DNA from: Chersky-840 sp035532735
Lineage (GTDB): Bacteria; Actinomycetota; Acidimicrobiia; Acidimicrobiales; UBA8190
Length of the DNA stretch: 64,000 nucleotides
Direction: 5' to 3'
Assembly (NCBI GenBank): GCA_035532735.1
Contig: DATKQM010000057.1
Span: 1 to 64,000 of the forward strand
The stretch's first letter is position 1. Each line of letters begins with the position of its first letter. Shown in pieces: positions 1 through 6,929 of the stretch. Position numbers and translations under genes: made by a program. A model generated the notes under the pieces. It ran no database searches. It saw nothing but the letters and a program-made list of their open reading frames with translations, and had not been told where the DNA came from.

Positions 1-28
1 TCACATGTTAACGCCGGCCTGGCTGGTG

Positions 29-814
29 CTACGTGACGTCCGATCGCAGGGTCGTGAAGGCCCCGGCCGCGGCCAGGACCACCCCGTAGCCGAGCAGGGC
101 CAGACCGCCCTGCCACCAGGGCACCAGATGAGTGATGCCGTTGTTGAGTCCGTTGGCGTTGGCCGTGACCGACTCGAGGGCCTGGGCCACCTGACCGGGC
201 AGCCACCTCCCCACCGACGGCACCACGGCCACGATGATGGGCTCGAGGATGGCGGTCACCCCCAGGCCGACGACGATCGCCACCACCTGGTTCTTGAGCA
301 ACGCCCCCAGTCCCACGCCGTAGATGGCATAGAGGACGGCCGCGGCGAGCACGCCGGGGAAGACGTGGCGGTACTCGGTGAGCATCCTCGTGACGTCGCC
401 GATGCCGGCCCCCACCACCGAGAAGCCGAAGACCAGCGCCACCGCCCCCGCCACCAGGGCCACCACGGCGCCGCCCAACGCAGAGGCGAGCAACTTCGAC
501 ACGACGACCCGGCCGCGTCGGGGCTGAGCCAGATAGGTCGGCGTGATGGTCTTGTGGCGGTACTCCCCGGTCATGGACAAGATGCCGAGCACGAGGGCCA
601 GCGTCAAAGAGACGGTGAGGCTCGAGAAGATCGAGTCGAACCAGCGCGTCGTGCCCCGTATGGGAAAGAGCAGAGCCCGGCGTCCACGGTCATGGGGCGC
701 GAAGGCGATCACCGCCGTCAACGCGGCGACGAGAAAGGCGGTGATCCCCAGGAGGAGCCACGTCGACCAGATGGTCCGGAACTTCTTGAGCTCGGCCGCG
801 ACCTGTCGGATCAC
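29..814 (-). CDS. ABC-2 type transporter permease
   Basis: Integral membrane subunit of an ABC exporter, 261 aa. About six hydrophobic segments are visible, at roughly residues 18-40, 65-85, 110-135, 145-170, 175-205 and 235-255, with a basic N-terminus. That is the usual layout of ABC-2 permeases that pair with a separate ATPase. Its ATG overlaps the ATPase stop by 4 nt (ATGA), so the two are translationally coupled. The substrate cannot be read from the sequence. Confidence 0.85.
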   Translation of the reverse strand: MIRQVAAELKKFRTIWSTWLLLGITAFLVAALTAVIAFAPHDRGRRALLFPIRGTTRWFDSIFSSLTVSLTLALVLGILSMTGEYRHKTITPTYLAQPRRGRVVVSKLLASALGGAVVALVAGAVALVFGFSVVGAGIGDVTRMLTEYRHVFPGVLAAAVLYAIYGVGLGALLKNQVVAIVVGLGVTAILEPIIVAVVPSVGRWLPGQVAQALESVTANANGLNNGITHLVPWWQGGLALLGYGVVLAAAGAFTTLRSDVT

Positions 815-1701
815 GATCCGATTCCCGGCTGGGGTCGGCCCATGGGCCGACCACCGCGTTCGACGCCTTCGGTGAGATCGAAGAAGAGCTGCTCGAGTGA
901 TTCGCCCGATGACGTCATCTCGTAGACGACGATGCCGTCACGGGCCATGAGGGGACCGACGGTCTCGGCGGTCGTTCCTTCCGCGGTCACGACGTCGGGT
1001 CCCTCGCGGCGCACCGATATCGGCGGGTGTTCGAACGTGCCCGACGCGGCCGCCGCCTCGAGCACAACGACAAGACGGTCGGCATCGGGGGTACGGACCC
1101 GGACGGTGGTGGTCGCGCCCTGCAGGAGCTGGTCGAGCGGCCCCTCGGCCACGAGTCGCCCTCCGGCCAGGATGATGACGCGGTCGACGGTCTGAGCCGC
1201 TTCTCCGAGGAGGTGCGACGACACGAGGACGACCCGGCCCTGCGACGCGTACCAACGGAGGAAGCCGCGCATCCAGGCGATGCCCTGGGGGTCGAGGCCG
1301 TTGGCGGGCTCGTCGAGGATGAGCACCTCGGGATCACCGAGCAAGGCTCGGGCGAGCTCGAGGCGCTGGCGCATCCCGAGGGAGAACCCACCCACCTTGC
1401 GGTCCCCGTCGCTCCCGAGGCCCACGAGCTCGAGAACCTCGTCCACGCGGCCCGGCGTGATCCCGGCCACCCTCGCCACGATGCGGAGATGGTTGCGGGC
1501 CGTGCGAGCCGGGTGGAACCCCGACGCTTCGAGGACGCCCCCGACCGTGGCGGTGGGCGCGACGAGGTCGCGGTAGTTGCGACCGTTCACCAGGGCGCGC
1601 CCCGATGTCGGCGCCACCAGGCCCAGCAGCATGCGCAGCGTCGTCGTCTTTCCCGCGCCGTTGGGCCCGAGGAACCCGGTCACCGTGCCGGGCTCGACCA
1701 C
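811..1701 (-). CDS. ABC transporter ATP-binding protein; no canonical start for the full domain
   Basis: Nucleotide-binding subunit for the adjacent permease. Visible motifs are Walker A GPNGAGKTT, a signature-like FSLGMRQR, Walker B LILDEP and an H-loop LVSSHL. The coordinates use the first canonical start, a GTG. However, clear ABC-domain coding continues upstream in frame for 37 codons, including the A-loop region GLTKRFGD, up to the TAG stop of the alcohol dehydrogenase (1813-1815). No ATG, GTG or TTG lies in that stretch. Either initiation is non-canonical, the TAG is read through, or the sequence has an error. The GTG product would begin nine residues before Walker A and lack the first beta strand. 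Confidence 0.8.
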   Translation of the reverse strand: MVEPGTVTGFLGPNGAGKTTTLRMLLGLVAPTSGRALVNGRNYRDLVAPTATVGGVLEASGFHPARTARNHLRIVARVAGITPGRVDEVLELVGLGSDGDRKVGGFSLGMRQRLELARALLGDPEVLILDEPANGLDPQGIAWMRGFLRWYASQGRVVLVSSHLLGEAAQTVDRVIILAGGRLVAEGPLDQLLQGATTTVRVRTPDADRLVVVLEAAAASGTFEHPPISVRREGPDVVTAEGTTAETVGPLMARDGIVVYEMTSSGESLEQLFFDLTEGVERGGRPMGRPQPGIGS

Positions 1702-1812
1702 AAAGCTCAGGTCGTCGACGGCGAGGACGTCGCCGAAGCGCTTGGTGAGCCCCTCGGCGACGACGTGGGTCTCGGCGCCCGACCGGGCTTGGACCGTTGT
1801 CGCGACGACCGC

Positions 1813-2895
1813 CTAGAAGGTGAGGATCTGGCGGATGATCTCGCCCTTCTTCATGGCGTCGAAGGCGTCCTGGGCCTTGGAGAGGTCCATGCGCGACGAG
1901 ATCATGCCCTCGAGGTCGAGTCGACCCGACTTCCACAACCGGATGAGACGGGAGAACTCGGTGCGGACGTCGGCCGAGCCGTAGTACGAGCCCAGCAGCT
2001 TCTTCTCCATGAAGAACAGCTCGAAGCAGTTGAACTCGACGTTCCGCTCCCCGCTCCCGGCTCCCACGATGACCGCCGTGCCGCCACGACGGGCCGCGTC
2101 ATAGGCGGCCCGGATGGTCTCGGGCAGGCCGATGCACTCGAAGGCGTAGTCAAACCCGCCGGCGGGGCCGTTGATCTCGGCGTTGGCCGCGCCGAGCTCG
2201 TCGGGCTTCACACCGAGGGTCGCGCCGAAGCGCAGGGCGTCCTTGAGCTTGGAGTCGACCATGTCCACGGCCACGATCTCGGCCGCCCCTGCGATGCGGG
2301 CTCCTTGGATCGCCGCGATGCCCACGCCCCCGGCGCCGAAGACCACGACGCTCGACCCGGGCTGGACCTTGGCGGTATTGAGCGCGGCGCCCACACCCGT
2401 CGTGACGCCGCAGCCGATAAGCGCGCCGATCTCGTAGGGGACGTCGTCGGGGATCTTCACCACGCCCTGCTGGGGAAGCACCATCTCCTCGGCGAAGGTC
2501 CCCGTCCCGGCGAACCCGAAGATCGGGCTCCCGCCGCGCGAGAACTTGGCCGCCCCGGCGATGTTGAAGAAGATCTCCACACACAAGTTGGCCTCGCCCC
2601 GAAGACACGCCGCACACTTTCCGCACGGCGGTGTCCAGGCCACGATCACGTGGTCGCCCACCGCCACCTGGTCCACGCCGGGGCCGACTTCGATGATCTC
2701 GCCCGCACCCTCGTGACCGAGGACGGCGGGAGCGGGCTGGGGCAGCGTCCCGTTCATGGCGGAGAGGTCGGAGTGACAGACACCCGCAGCGTGGAGCTTT
2801 AGCCGGACCTCACCGGGCCCGGGATCGGCGACCTCGACGTCGTCGTAGATGTCGATGACTTCCTTGCCGACCTCGTTGAAAATTGCTGCGCGCAT
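1813..2895 (-). CDS. Zinc-dependent alcohol dehydrogenase (MDR family)
   Basis: NAD(P)-dependent oxidation of an alcohol to an aldehyde, 360 aa. The catalytic zinc site is visible as Cys40 in GVCHSD and His61-Glu62 in GHEGAGE. The structural zinc cysteines are Cys91, Cys94, Cys97 and Cys105. A Rossmann motif FGAGGVGIAAIQG follows. I chose the ATG at 2895 (MRAAIFNE) because GGGAGGGAG lies just upstream; an in-frame extension to 2961 has no such support. It lies immediately upstream of, and in the same frame as, the ABC ATPase. The family resembles mycobacterial AdhB/AdhD-type enzymes; the substrate is unknown. Confidence 0.88.
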   Translation of the reverse strand: MRAAIFNEVGKEVIDIYDDVEVADPGPGEVRLKLHAAGVCHSDLSAMNGTLPQPAPAVLGHEGAGEIIEVGPGVDQVAVGDHVIVAWTPPCGKCAACLRGEANLCVEIFFNIAGAAKFSRGGSPIFGFAGTGTFAEEMVLPQQGVVKIPDDVPYEIGALIGCGVTTGVGAALNTAKVQPGSSVVVFGAGGVGIAAIQGARIAGAAEIVAVDMVDSKLKDALRFGATLGVKPDELGAANAEINGPAGGFDYAFECIGLPETIRAAYDAARRGGTAVIVGAGSGERNVEFNCFELFFMEKKLLGSYYGSADVRTEFSRLIRLWKSGRLDLEGMISSRMDLSKAQDAFDAMKKGEIIRQILTF

Positions 2896-3016
2896 CCGAA
2901 CTCCCTCCCTGGGTATCGACTGTGCCTGGGTGCCGTCGACCCTGCCTGCGCATTCGACCATGCGCCGCGCTGAGCCGCAACATCTCCCCCGATCGCCCGA
3001 GAGTGCTCGGCGAGCC

Positions 3017-3637
3017 TCAGGAGGTCGGAGCCGACTGTCCGTTCGGGGTCAGACCGGTGGGGAGGAGGAGGCGGACCGCCACGGCCAGCTCGTCACGGAC
3101 CCGGTCCATGTCGCTCCAGCCGTTGACCCAGCCCACCAGCGACGAGTACCAGACGTGGCCGATGATCCGGGTGCGCTCGGCATGGTCCGGAGGCCGGGGC
3201 TCACCGATGGCCCTGATGATGATGCCGTCCATCACCGCCCCCATCTGCTGCTGGCACTCGATGGCGGCCATGTCCGGCGATGCCAGGGACGCGAAGACCG
3301 CCGCCACCAGCTGCGGCTGACGACCCATGGCCCGCAGGGCCCGTTCCAAGACGTCGAGGACGCGCTCAGAAGCCACGTCTCCCCGTGCCGGCACCTGGGC
3401 CAGACGGGCGTCGAGCTGCTCCACCCAGAAGACCAACGCGGCGGCCAAGAGGTGGTCCTTGGACGAGAAGTACCTGTAGACGGTGCCCATGGCGACATGG
3501 GCCTGGGCGGCCACGTCGCGCATCTGGACCGCGTCGTAGCCGCCCTCGAGGCCGAGCTCCATGGCCGCGTCGATGACCCGCTGCCGCCGCGCTTCCTGAG
3601 CGCGGGTCAGAGACCGGGGAAGGACCCTCTGTTGCAC
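3017..3637 (-). CDS. kstR: TetR-family regulator, KstR-like
   Basis: Helix-turn-helix repressor of 206 aa. The N-terminal half (RRQRVIDAA, GGYDAVQMRDVAAQAHVAMG, TVYRYFSSKDHLL) and the C-terminal pattern (HVWYSSLVGWVNGW, LAVAVRLLL) follow the mycobacterial cholesterol repressor KstR as I recall it, over the whole length. KstR controls steroid catabolism and is released by a steroid acyl-CoA. The start is GTG. The gene is divergent from a second TetR gene. A KstR-type half-palindrome pair, AACccGTT, lies 34-47 nt upstream of its start, which suggests autoregulation. Assignment as KstR rather than another close TetR is likely but needs a phylogeny. Confidence 0.75.
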   Translation of the reverse strand: MQQRVLPRSLTRAQEARRQRVIDAAMELGLEGGYDAVQMRDVAAQAHVAMGTVYRYFSSKDHLLAAALVFWVEQLDARLAQVPARGDVASERVLDVLERALRAMGRQPQLVAAVFASLASPDMAAIECQQQMGAVMDGIIIRAIGEPRPPDHAERTRIIGHVWYSSLVGWVNGWSDMDRVRDELAVAVRLLLPTGLTPNGQSAPTS

Positions 3638-3670
3638 GGAGTTTCACGCTACTCCCGGTCCTGCCTGGAA

Positions 3671-3684
3671 CGGAACCCGTTCTA
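3671..3684. promoter_or_regulatory. KstR-type operator (near-perfect)
   Basis: CGGAACCCGTTCTA fits the known KstR consensus TnnAACnnGTTnnA except for the first base. It lies between the divergent kstR-like and TetR genes, 34 nt from the kstR-like start codon. Binding is inferred. Confidence 0.6.
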
Positions 3685-3718
3685 GTCCTGAGCCACACCA
3701 CTCCCGAGCTGGCCAAAT

Positions 3719-3733
3719 CTGACACGGCGTCAG
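3719..3733. promoter_or_regulatory. Palindromic operator CTGAC-N5-GTCAG, copy 1
   Basis: CTGACACGGCGTCAG has perfect 5-bp arms and is preceded by AT, as in the other copies. It lies 26 nt before the start of the TetR gene at 3760. Four further copies occur in this window before fatty-acid or steroid-type operons. Confidence 0.6.
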
Positions 3734-3759
3734 CCCCTGGGGGCTAGCCTTCGGGCGAG

Positions 3760-4581
3760 ATGGCCCCTGACTCGGCCGACGCGGCCCTGGAAACGATCCT
3801 CGACGAGATCGAGGACCCTGGCGCGATCGCCGCCACCGACGGCCGGTTGCCGGGGCGGCGCGGCCTCGCCACCCGGACGCGCCTGCTCCAGTGCACCGCC
3901 GAGCTCCTGGCTTCGACGGCGTGGCGTTCGATCAAGGTCATCGACATCGCCCGCCAGGCGGGGACGTCGCCGGCCACCTTCTACCAGTACTTCGAGAACG
4001 TCGAGCAGGCCATCTTGGTGATGGCCGAGGAGCTCATGCAGGGGGCGGGCACCCTCGCCGAGCTGGTCGACGGCGACTGGTCCGACGACGCCAGCTGGGA
4101 CACGGCGCGACGGGTCGTCGAGGGGTTCATGGCGTACTGGGATGCCAACCGGGCCGTGTTCCGGGTGGTCGAGCTCGCCACCGAGGAAGGTGACCTGCGC
4201 TTCCAGGGCCTGCGGGTGCGCGCCCTGAACGCGGTGACCGTCACCTTGGCCCGCGTCATCGCGTCGGGCACCCCCAACCGGAGCCCGGCGGGAACCGACG
4301 CCATGGCAGTGGCGGCCACGCTCATCTCAATGCTCGCCCACGTGGCCGCGCATCGGTACGGGTTCGAGTTCTGGGGGATCCGGACCACGGCCATGGTCGA
4401 CACCCAGGCGCGCGTGTTGCACTGGGCGGTCACGGGCCGACCGGCACCGGCGAGCACCGACGGAGCTGCGGTGGCGGCGCCGCGCACCGGACCGGTGGTG
4501 GGCGGCGGTGCGGCCCAGACCCGGGTCGGCCAGGCCCGACAACGACCGGGGCCCGACGCGCCACCCCGACGGTCATCTTGA
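3760..4581 (+). CDS. TetR-family transcriptional regulator
   Basis: DNA-binding repressor, 273 aa. After about 30 acidic residues comes GRLPGRRGLATRTRLL, then the helix-turn-helix IKVIDIARQAGTSPATFYQYF, typical of a large mycobacterial TetR group. The C-terminal ligand domain runs to about residue 230, followed by a disordered Ala/Pro/Arg tail of about 40 residues. It is transcribed divergently from the kstR-like gene across 122 bp that holds one KstR-type site and one CTGAC-N5-GTCAG palindrome, the latter close to its own start. It is the best local candidate for the protein that binds the CTGAC palindromes (inference). Confidence 0.85.
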   Translation: MAPDSADAALETILDEIEDPGAIAATDGRLPGRRGLATRTRLLQCTAELLASTAWRSIKVIDIARQAGTSPATFYQYFENVEQAILVMAEELMQGAGTLAELVDGDWSDDASWDTARRVVEGFMAYWDANRAVFRVVELATEEGDLRFQGLRVRALNAVTVTLARVIASGTPNRSPAGTDAMAVAATLISMLAHVAAHRYGFEFWGIRTTAMVDTQARVLHWAVTGRPAPASTDGAAVAAPRTGPVVGGGAAQTRVGQARQRPGPDAPPRRSS

Positions 4582-4607
4582 CCTGAGTCTCGTTGACCTG
4601 AGTCTCG
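4578..4607. repeat. Perfect 15-bp tandem duplication over a stop codon
   Basis: TTGACCTGAGTCTCG occurs twice in tandem. The first copy contains the TGA stop (4579-4581) of the TetR gene, and the array fills the gap to the convergent cyclase gene. Confidence 0.85.
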
Positions 4608-4609
4608 GT

Positions 4610-5596
4610 CTATTTGACCGCCACGGGGTTGAGTGGAGAGCCACACCCGTTGGTGAAGGGCAACGGTGTGGCATCGAGGAGGAAGGTGTACTGGCCGTCG
4701 GCGGCGCAATCTGCGGCGAGCTCGTCGAGCATCCAGTTCTGGCCCTGGGTCATCCCCATCTCGACGATGTGGAGGAGATGGACGGGAAGGTAGACCTCGG
4801 CGTCCTCGCAGGGGATCACCTCGAGCGCCATGGTGTCGGTGGCGATCGCCGCCACGTCACGGGCGTGGAACCACTCCGCCGTCGCCATCGACAATCCCGA
4901 CGACAGGCCCATGTAGTGCATGACGTCTCCGAAGCGGAGCATGTTGGGAAGGGGGACCGTGGCCCCGCCGGCGGGAAATCGCTGCGGCATGCAGAGATGG
5001 GTCATCTGGCCCGTGCGCACCAACACCACGTCACCGGGCTCGACGCTCACCCCCGCCAATGCGCACGCCGCGTCGAGGTCCGCGGGTGTGATGGCATAGC
5101 CACCCTCGAGGACGTCGGTCTCTTTGGCCCGGGCCACGTCGAGCAGCACTCCCCGGCTGACGAGTGAGTCCACGAGGTGGATGCCCAGACGGCTCGCGCC
5201 CGCCGAGTTCACCGCCGTGGCCGGATACCCGTTGTAGAGCGTGCCGCGGTAGCTGACATGCGCGAGGCCGTCCCAGTGGGTGGCGCACTGCAGCGGCATC
5301 ACCACGACGTCCTCGTTGGCACAGATCCAGTCGGTGTCCTCGGACAAGGGCACGTTCACGTACGACATGGTCCGGACCGGGTTGAAGCGGCCCGGCACCA
5401 CGCCCTTCTGGATGCCCTCCGCCTCGGACAGGGCCAGGCCCATGGGAAACACCCGGCCCGTCCGGACACAGCCGGCGGCGCGCCGACGCACCTCGTCGGT
5501 GATGAAGTTGAGGGTCCCGAGCTGGTCGTCGTCTCCCCAACGACCCCAGTTCCTCACCCTGCCGGCGATCGTCGAGAATTGCTCGGAGGCACCCAT
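4610..5596 (-). CDS. Cyclase-family protein (kynurenine formamidase-like)
   Basis: Metal-dependent hydrolase of the PF04199 cyclase group, 328 aa. Visible features are WGRWGDDDQLGTLN near the N-terminus, the metal-binding stretch ATHWDGLAHVSYRG with His and Asp ligands, a later DVVLVRTG strand, and LLHIVEMG near the end. I start at ATG 5596 (MGASEQFS), which matches the usual family N-terminus; the frame stays open further upstream. Members hydrolyse cyclic or amide bonds in aromatic and other degradation pathways. The substrate here is not evident. It is convergent with the TetR gene. Confidence 0.75.
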   Translation of the reverse strand: MGASEQFSTIAGRVRNWGRWGDDDQLGTLNFITDEVRRRAAGCVRTGRVFPMGLALSEAEGIQKGVVPGRFNPVRTMSYVNVPLSEDTDWICANEDVVVMPLQCATHWDGLAHVSYRGTLYNGYPATAVNSAGASRLGIHLVDSLVSRGVLLDVARAKETDVLEGGYAITPADLDAACALAGVSVEPGDVVLVRTGQMTHLCMPQRFPAGGATVPLPNMLRFGDVMHYMGLSSGLSMATAEWFHARDVAAIATDTMALEVIPCEDAEVYLPVHLLHIVEMGMTQGQNWMLDELAADCAADGQYTFLLDATPLPFTNGCGSPLNPVAVK

Positions 5597-5753
5597 TGTG
5601 GCCGCACGATAGTGCCTCGGGCCGTGTTGACGAGTCGGCCCGGGCCCGGCTCCAGGCACGGAAAACCCCTGGTCGCCGGTCCCCCACGGTCGTAGACTGA
5701 ACCCCGTCTCACGAGTCACGAGACAGCGTCACGACGGACGAGGAGGTGTGCCG

Positions 5754-6185
5754 GTGCGGATCTCAACCCTCCTTGCTGGTAAGGGAGACGCGGTGGCCAC
5801 GATCACCGCGCAGATGACGGTGACCGAAGCCGTGGACGCGCTGCGAGCCCATGGCGTGGGGGCCTTGGTGGTGTCCTCGGACGGCCAGCACATCGATGGG
5901 ATCGTCTCCGAGCGCGACATCGTGCGCGGCCTCTCCGGCCAGCTCGGGGCGCTCCTGACCGAACCGGTCCGGGCCATCATGACCTCGACGGTCTTCACCT
6001 GCTCGCCCGATGACGACGTGGAGTCCCTCATGGCGGTCATGACCCAACGCCGGATCCGACACGTCCCGGTGGTGCAAGACGGGGTCCTGTGCGGAATCAT
6101 CAGCATCGGTGACGTCGTGAAGAGCCGGATCGACGAGCTCGAGAAGGACCGCAAGGAGCTCGTGGAGTACATCAACGCCCGTTGA
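5754..6185 (+). CDS. Tandem CBS-domain protein
   Basis: Small stand-alone protein, 143 aa, with two CBS motifs (about residues 8-65 and 75-135) forming a Bateman module that normally senses adenine nucleotides. VVSSDGQHIDGIVSERDIVR and HVPVVQDGVLCGIISIGDVV mark the two halves. I chose GTG 5754 because AGGAGG at 5741-5746 is spaced 7 nt from it; GTG 5748 would be too close. The partner is unknown. Confidence 0.85.
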   Translation: MRISTLLAGKGDAVATITAQMTVTEAVDALRAHGVGALVVSSDGQHIDGIVSERDIVRGLSGQLGALLTEPVRAIMTSTVFTCSPDDDVESLMAVMTQRRIRHVPVVQDGVLCGIISIGDVVKSRIDELEKDRKELVEYINAR

Positions 6186-6209
6186 GGCACGCCTGCGTAC
6201 ACTGGCTCG

Positions 6210-6728
6210 TTGCCCGTCTCGTTCCGACCTCTCCAGCGCGCCGACTTCCCACTCCTGGCGAGGTGGTTGGCGCTGCCCCATGTGTCGCCGTGGTGGTCTG
6301 ACGAGCCGACGGTCACCGCGCTCGAGGCCAGTTACGGACCATCGGTCGACGGCACCGACCCGACCGAGGCCTTTATCATCGAGCTCGAGGGCCGACCCGT
6401 CGGGTTCATCCAGCGCTACCGGCTCGACGACTATCCGGCGTGGTGCGCAGCCCTCGAGATCGAGCGGGCCGCGGGGATCGACTACATGATCGGCGTGGCC
6501 GAGCTGACCGGCGTCGGCCTGGGCCCGGTCATCGTGGACTCGTTCACTGCGCTCACCTTCGAGCGCTACACAGACATCGAACGGATGGGCGTGGCGGTCC
6601 AGCAGGCGAATCACCGATCGTGGCGGGCGCTCGAGAAGGCCGGCTATGACCGCATCTTCGAAGGGATGATCGACTCCGACGACCCCAGTGACGCCGGCCC
6701 GAGTTACGTCTACGTCCGGGCTCGCTGA
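6210..6728 (+). CDS. GNAT acetyltransferase, AAC(6')-like
   Basis: Acyl-CoA-dependent N-acetyltransferase of 172 aa with a TTG start. The pattern FRPLQRADFPLLARWLALPHVSPWW, EGRPVGFIQ, DYMIG and NHRSWRALEKAGYD resembles the aminoglycoside 6'-acetyltransferase / Acetyltransf_8 branch. The acetyl-CoA loop is less canonical than in typical GNATs. Many chromosomal members acylate siderophores or small amines, so antibiotic resistance should not be assumed. Confidence 0.78.
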   Translation: MPVSFRPLQRADFPLLARWLALPHVSPWWSDEPTVTALEASYGPSVDGTDPTEAFIIELEGRPVGFIQRYRLDDYPAWCAALEIERAAGIDYMIGVAELTGVGLGPVIVDSFTALTFERYTDIERMGVAVQQANHRSWRALEKAGYDRIFEGMIDSDDPSDAGPSYVYVRAR

Positions 6729-6929
6729 GAACGCCGTCAGGCGAGTGCCGACTCTGTCGTAGATCCCACCCAGGAAGCTGATGGGCGTCACCACAGACAC
6801 CGATGTTCCCGAGGTCGTCACGTACCAACAGGCATCTCGAAGGCCGTGGTTCTTCACCGACCCGTACGTGCCGGCGGGGAGCTCCTGCGCGAAGACGCGG
6901 CGCGGGTGAAGCAGAGAACGGCGTCAGGC
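6727..6929. repeat. 16-bp direct repeats flanking an intergenic segment
   Basis: GAGAACGCCGTCAGGC (6727-6742) and GAGAACGGCGTCAGGC (6914-6929) match at 15 of 16 bases. The left copy covers the stop region of the acetyltransferase and the right copy covers the stop of the amidohydrolase. Between them lie 171 bp with one short ORF. Confidence 0.6.
6781..6909 (+). CDS. Possible 42-aa small protein
   Basis: Short ORF between two convergent genes and inside the 16-bp direct repeats. It starts at ATG with GGAAG only 3-4 nt upstream. Third codon positions are mostly G or C, as in real genes here. The product has a PWFFTDPYVPAG stretch and a KTRRG end. I do not recognise it. It could be a real small protein or the remnant N-terminus of a decayed gene. 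Confidence 0.3.
   Translation: MGVTTDTDVPEVVTYQQASRRPWFFTDPYVPAGSSCAKTRRG

Noticed and set aside
1027..2802. Long forward ORF (591 codons) opposite the ABC ATPase and alcohol dehydrogenase
   Set aside because: It is antisense to two genes with clear motifs; its sequence is His/Arg/Gly/Asp-rich without domain patterns, the usual shadow in high-GC DNA.
6731..6742. ACGCCGTCAGGC as a further copy of the CTGAC palindrome
   Set aside because: Only the right arm matches; the left arm and spacing do not. It is better described as part of a 16-bp direct repeat.
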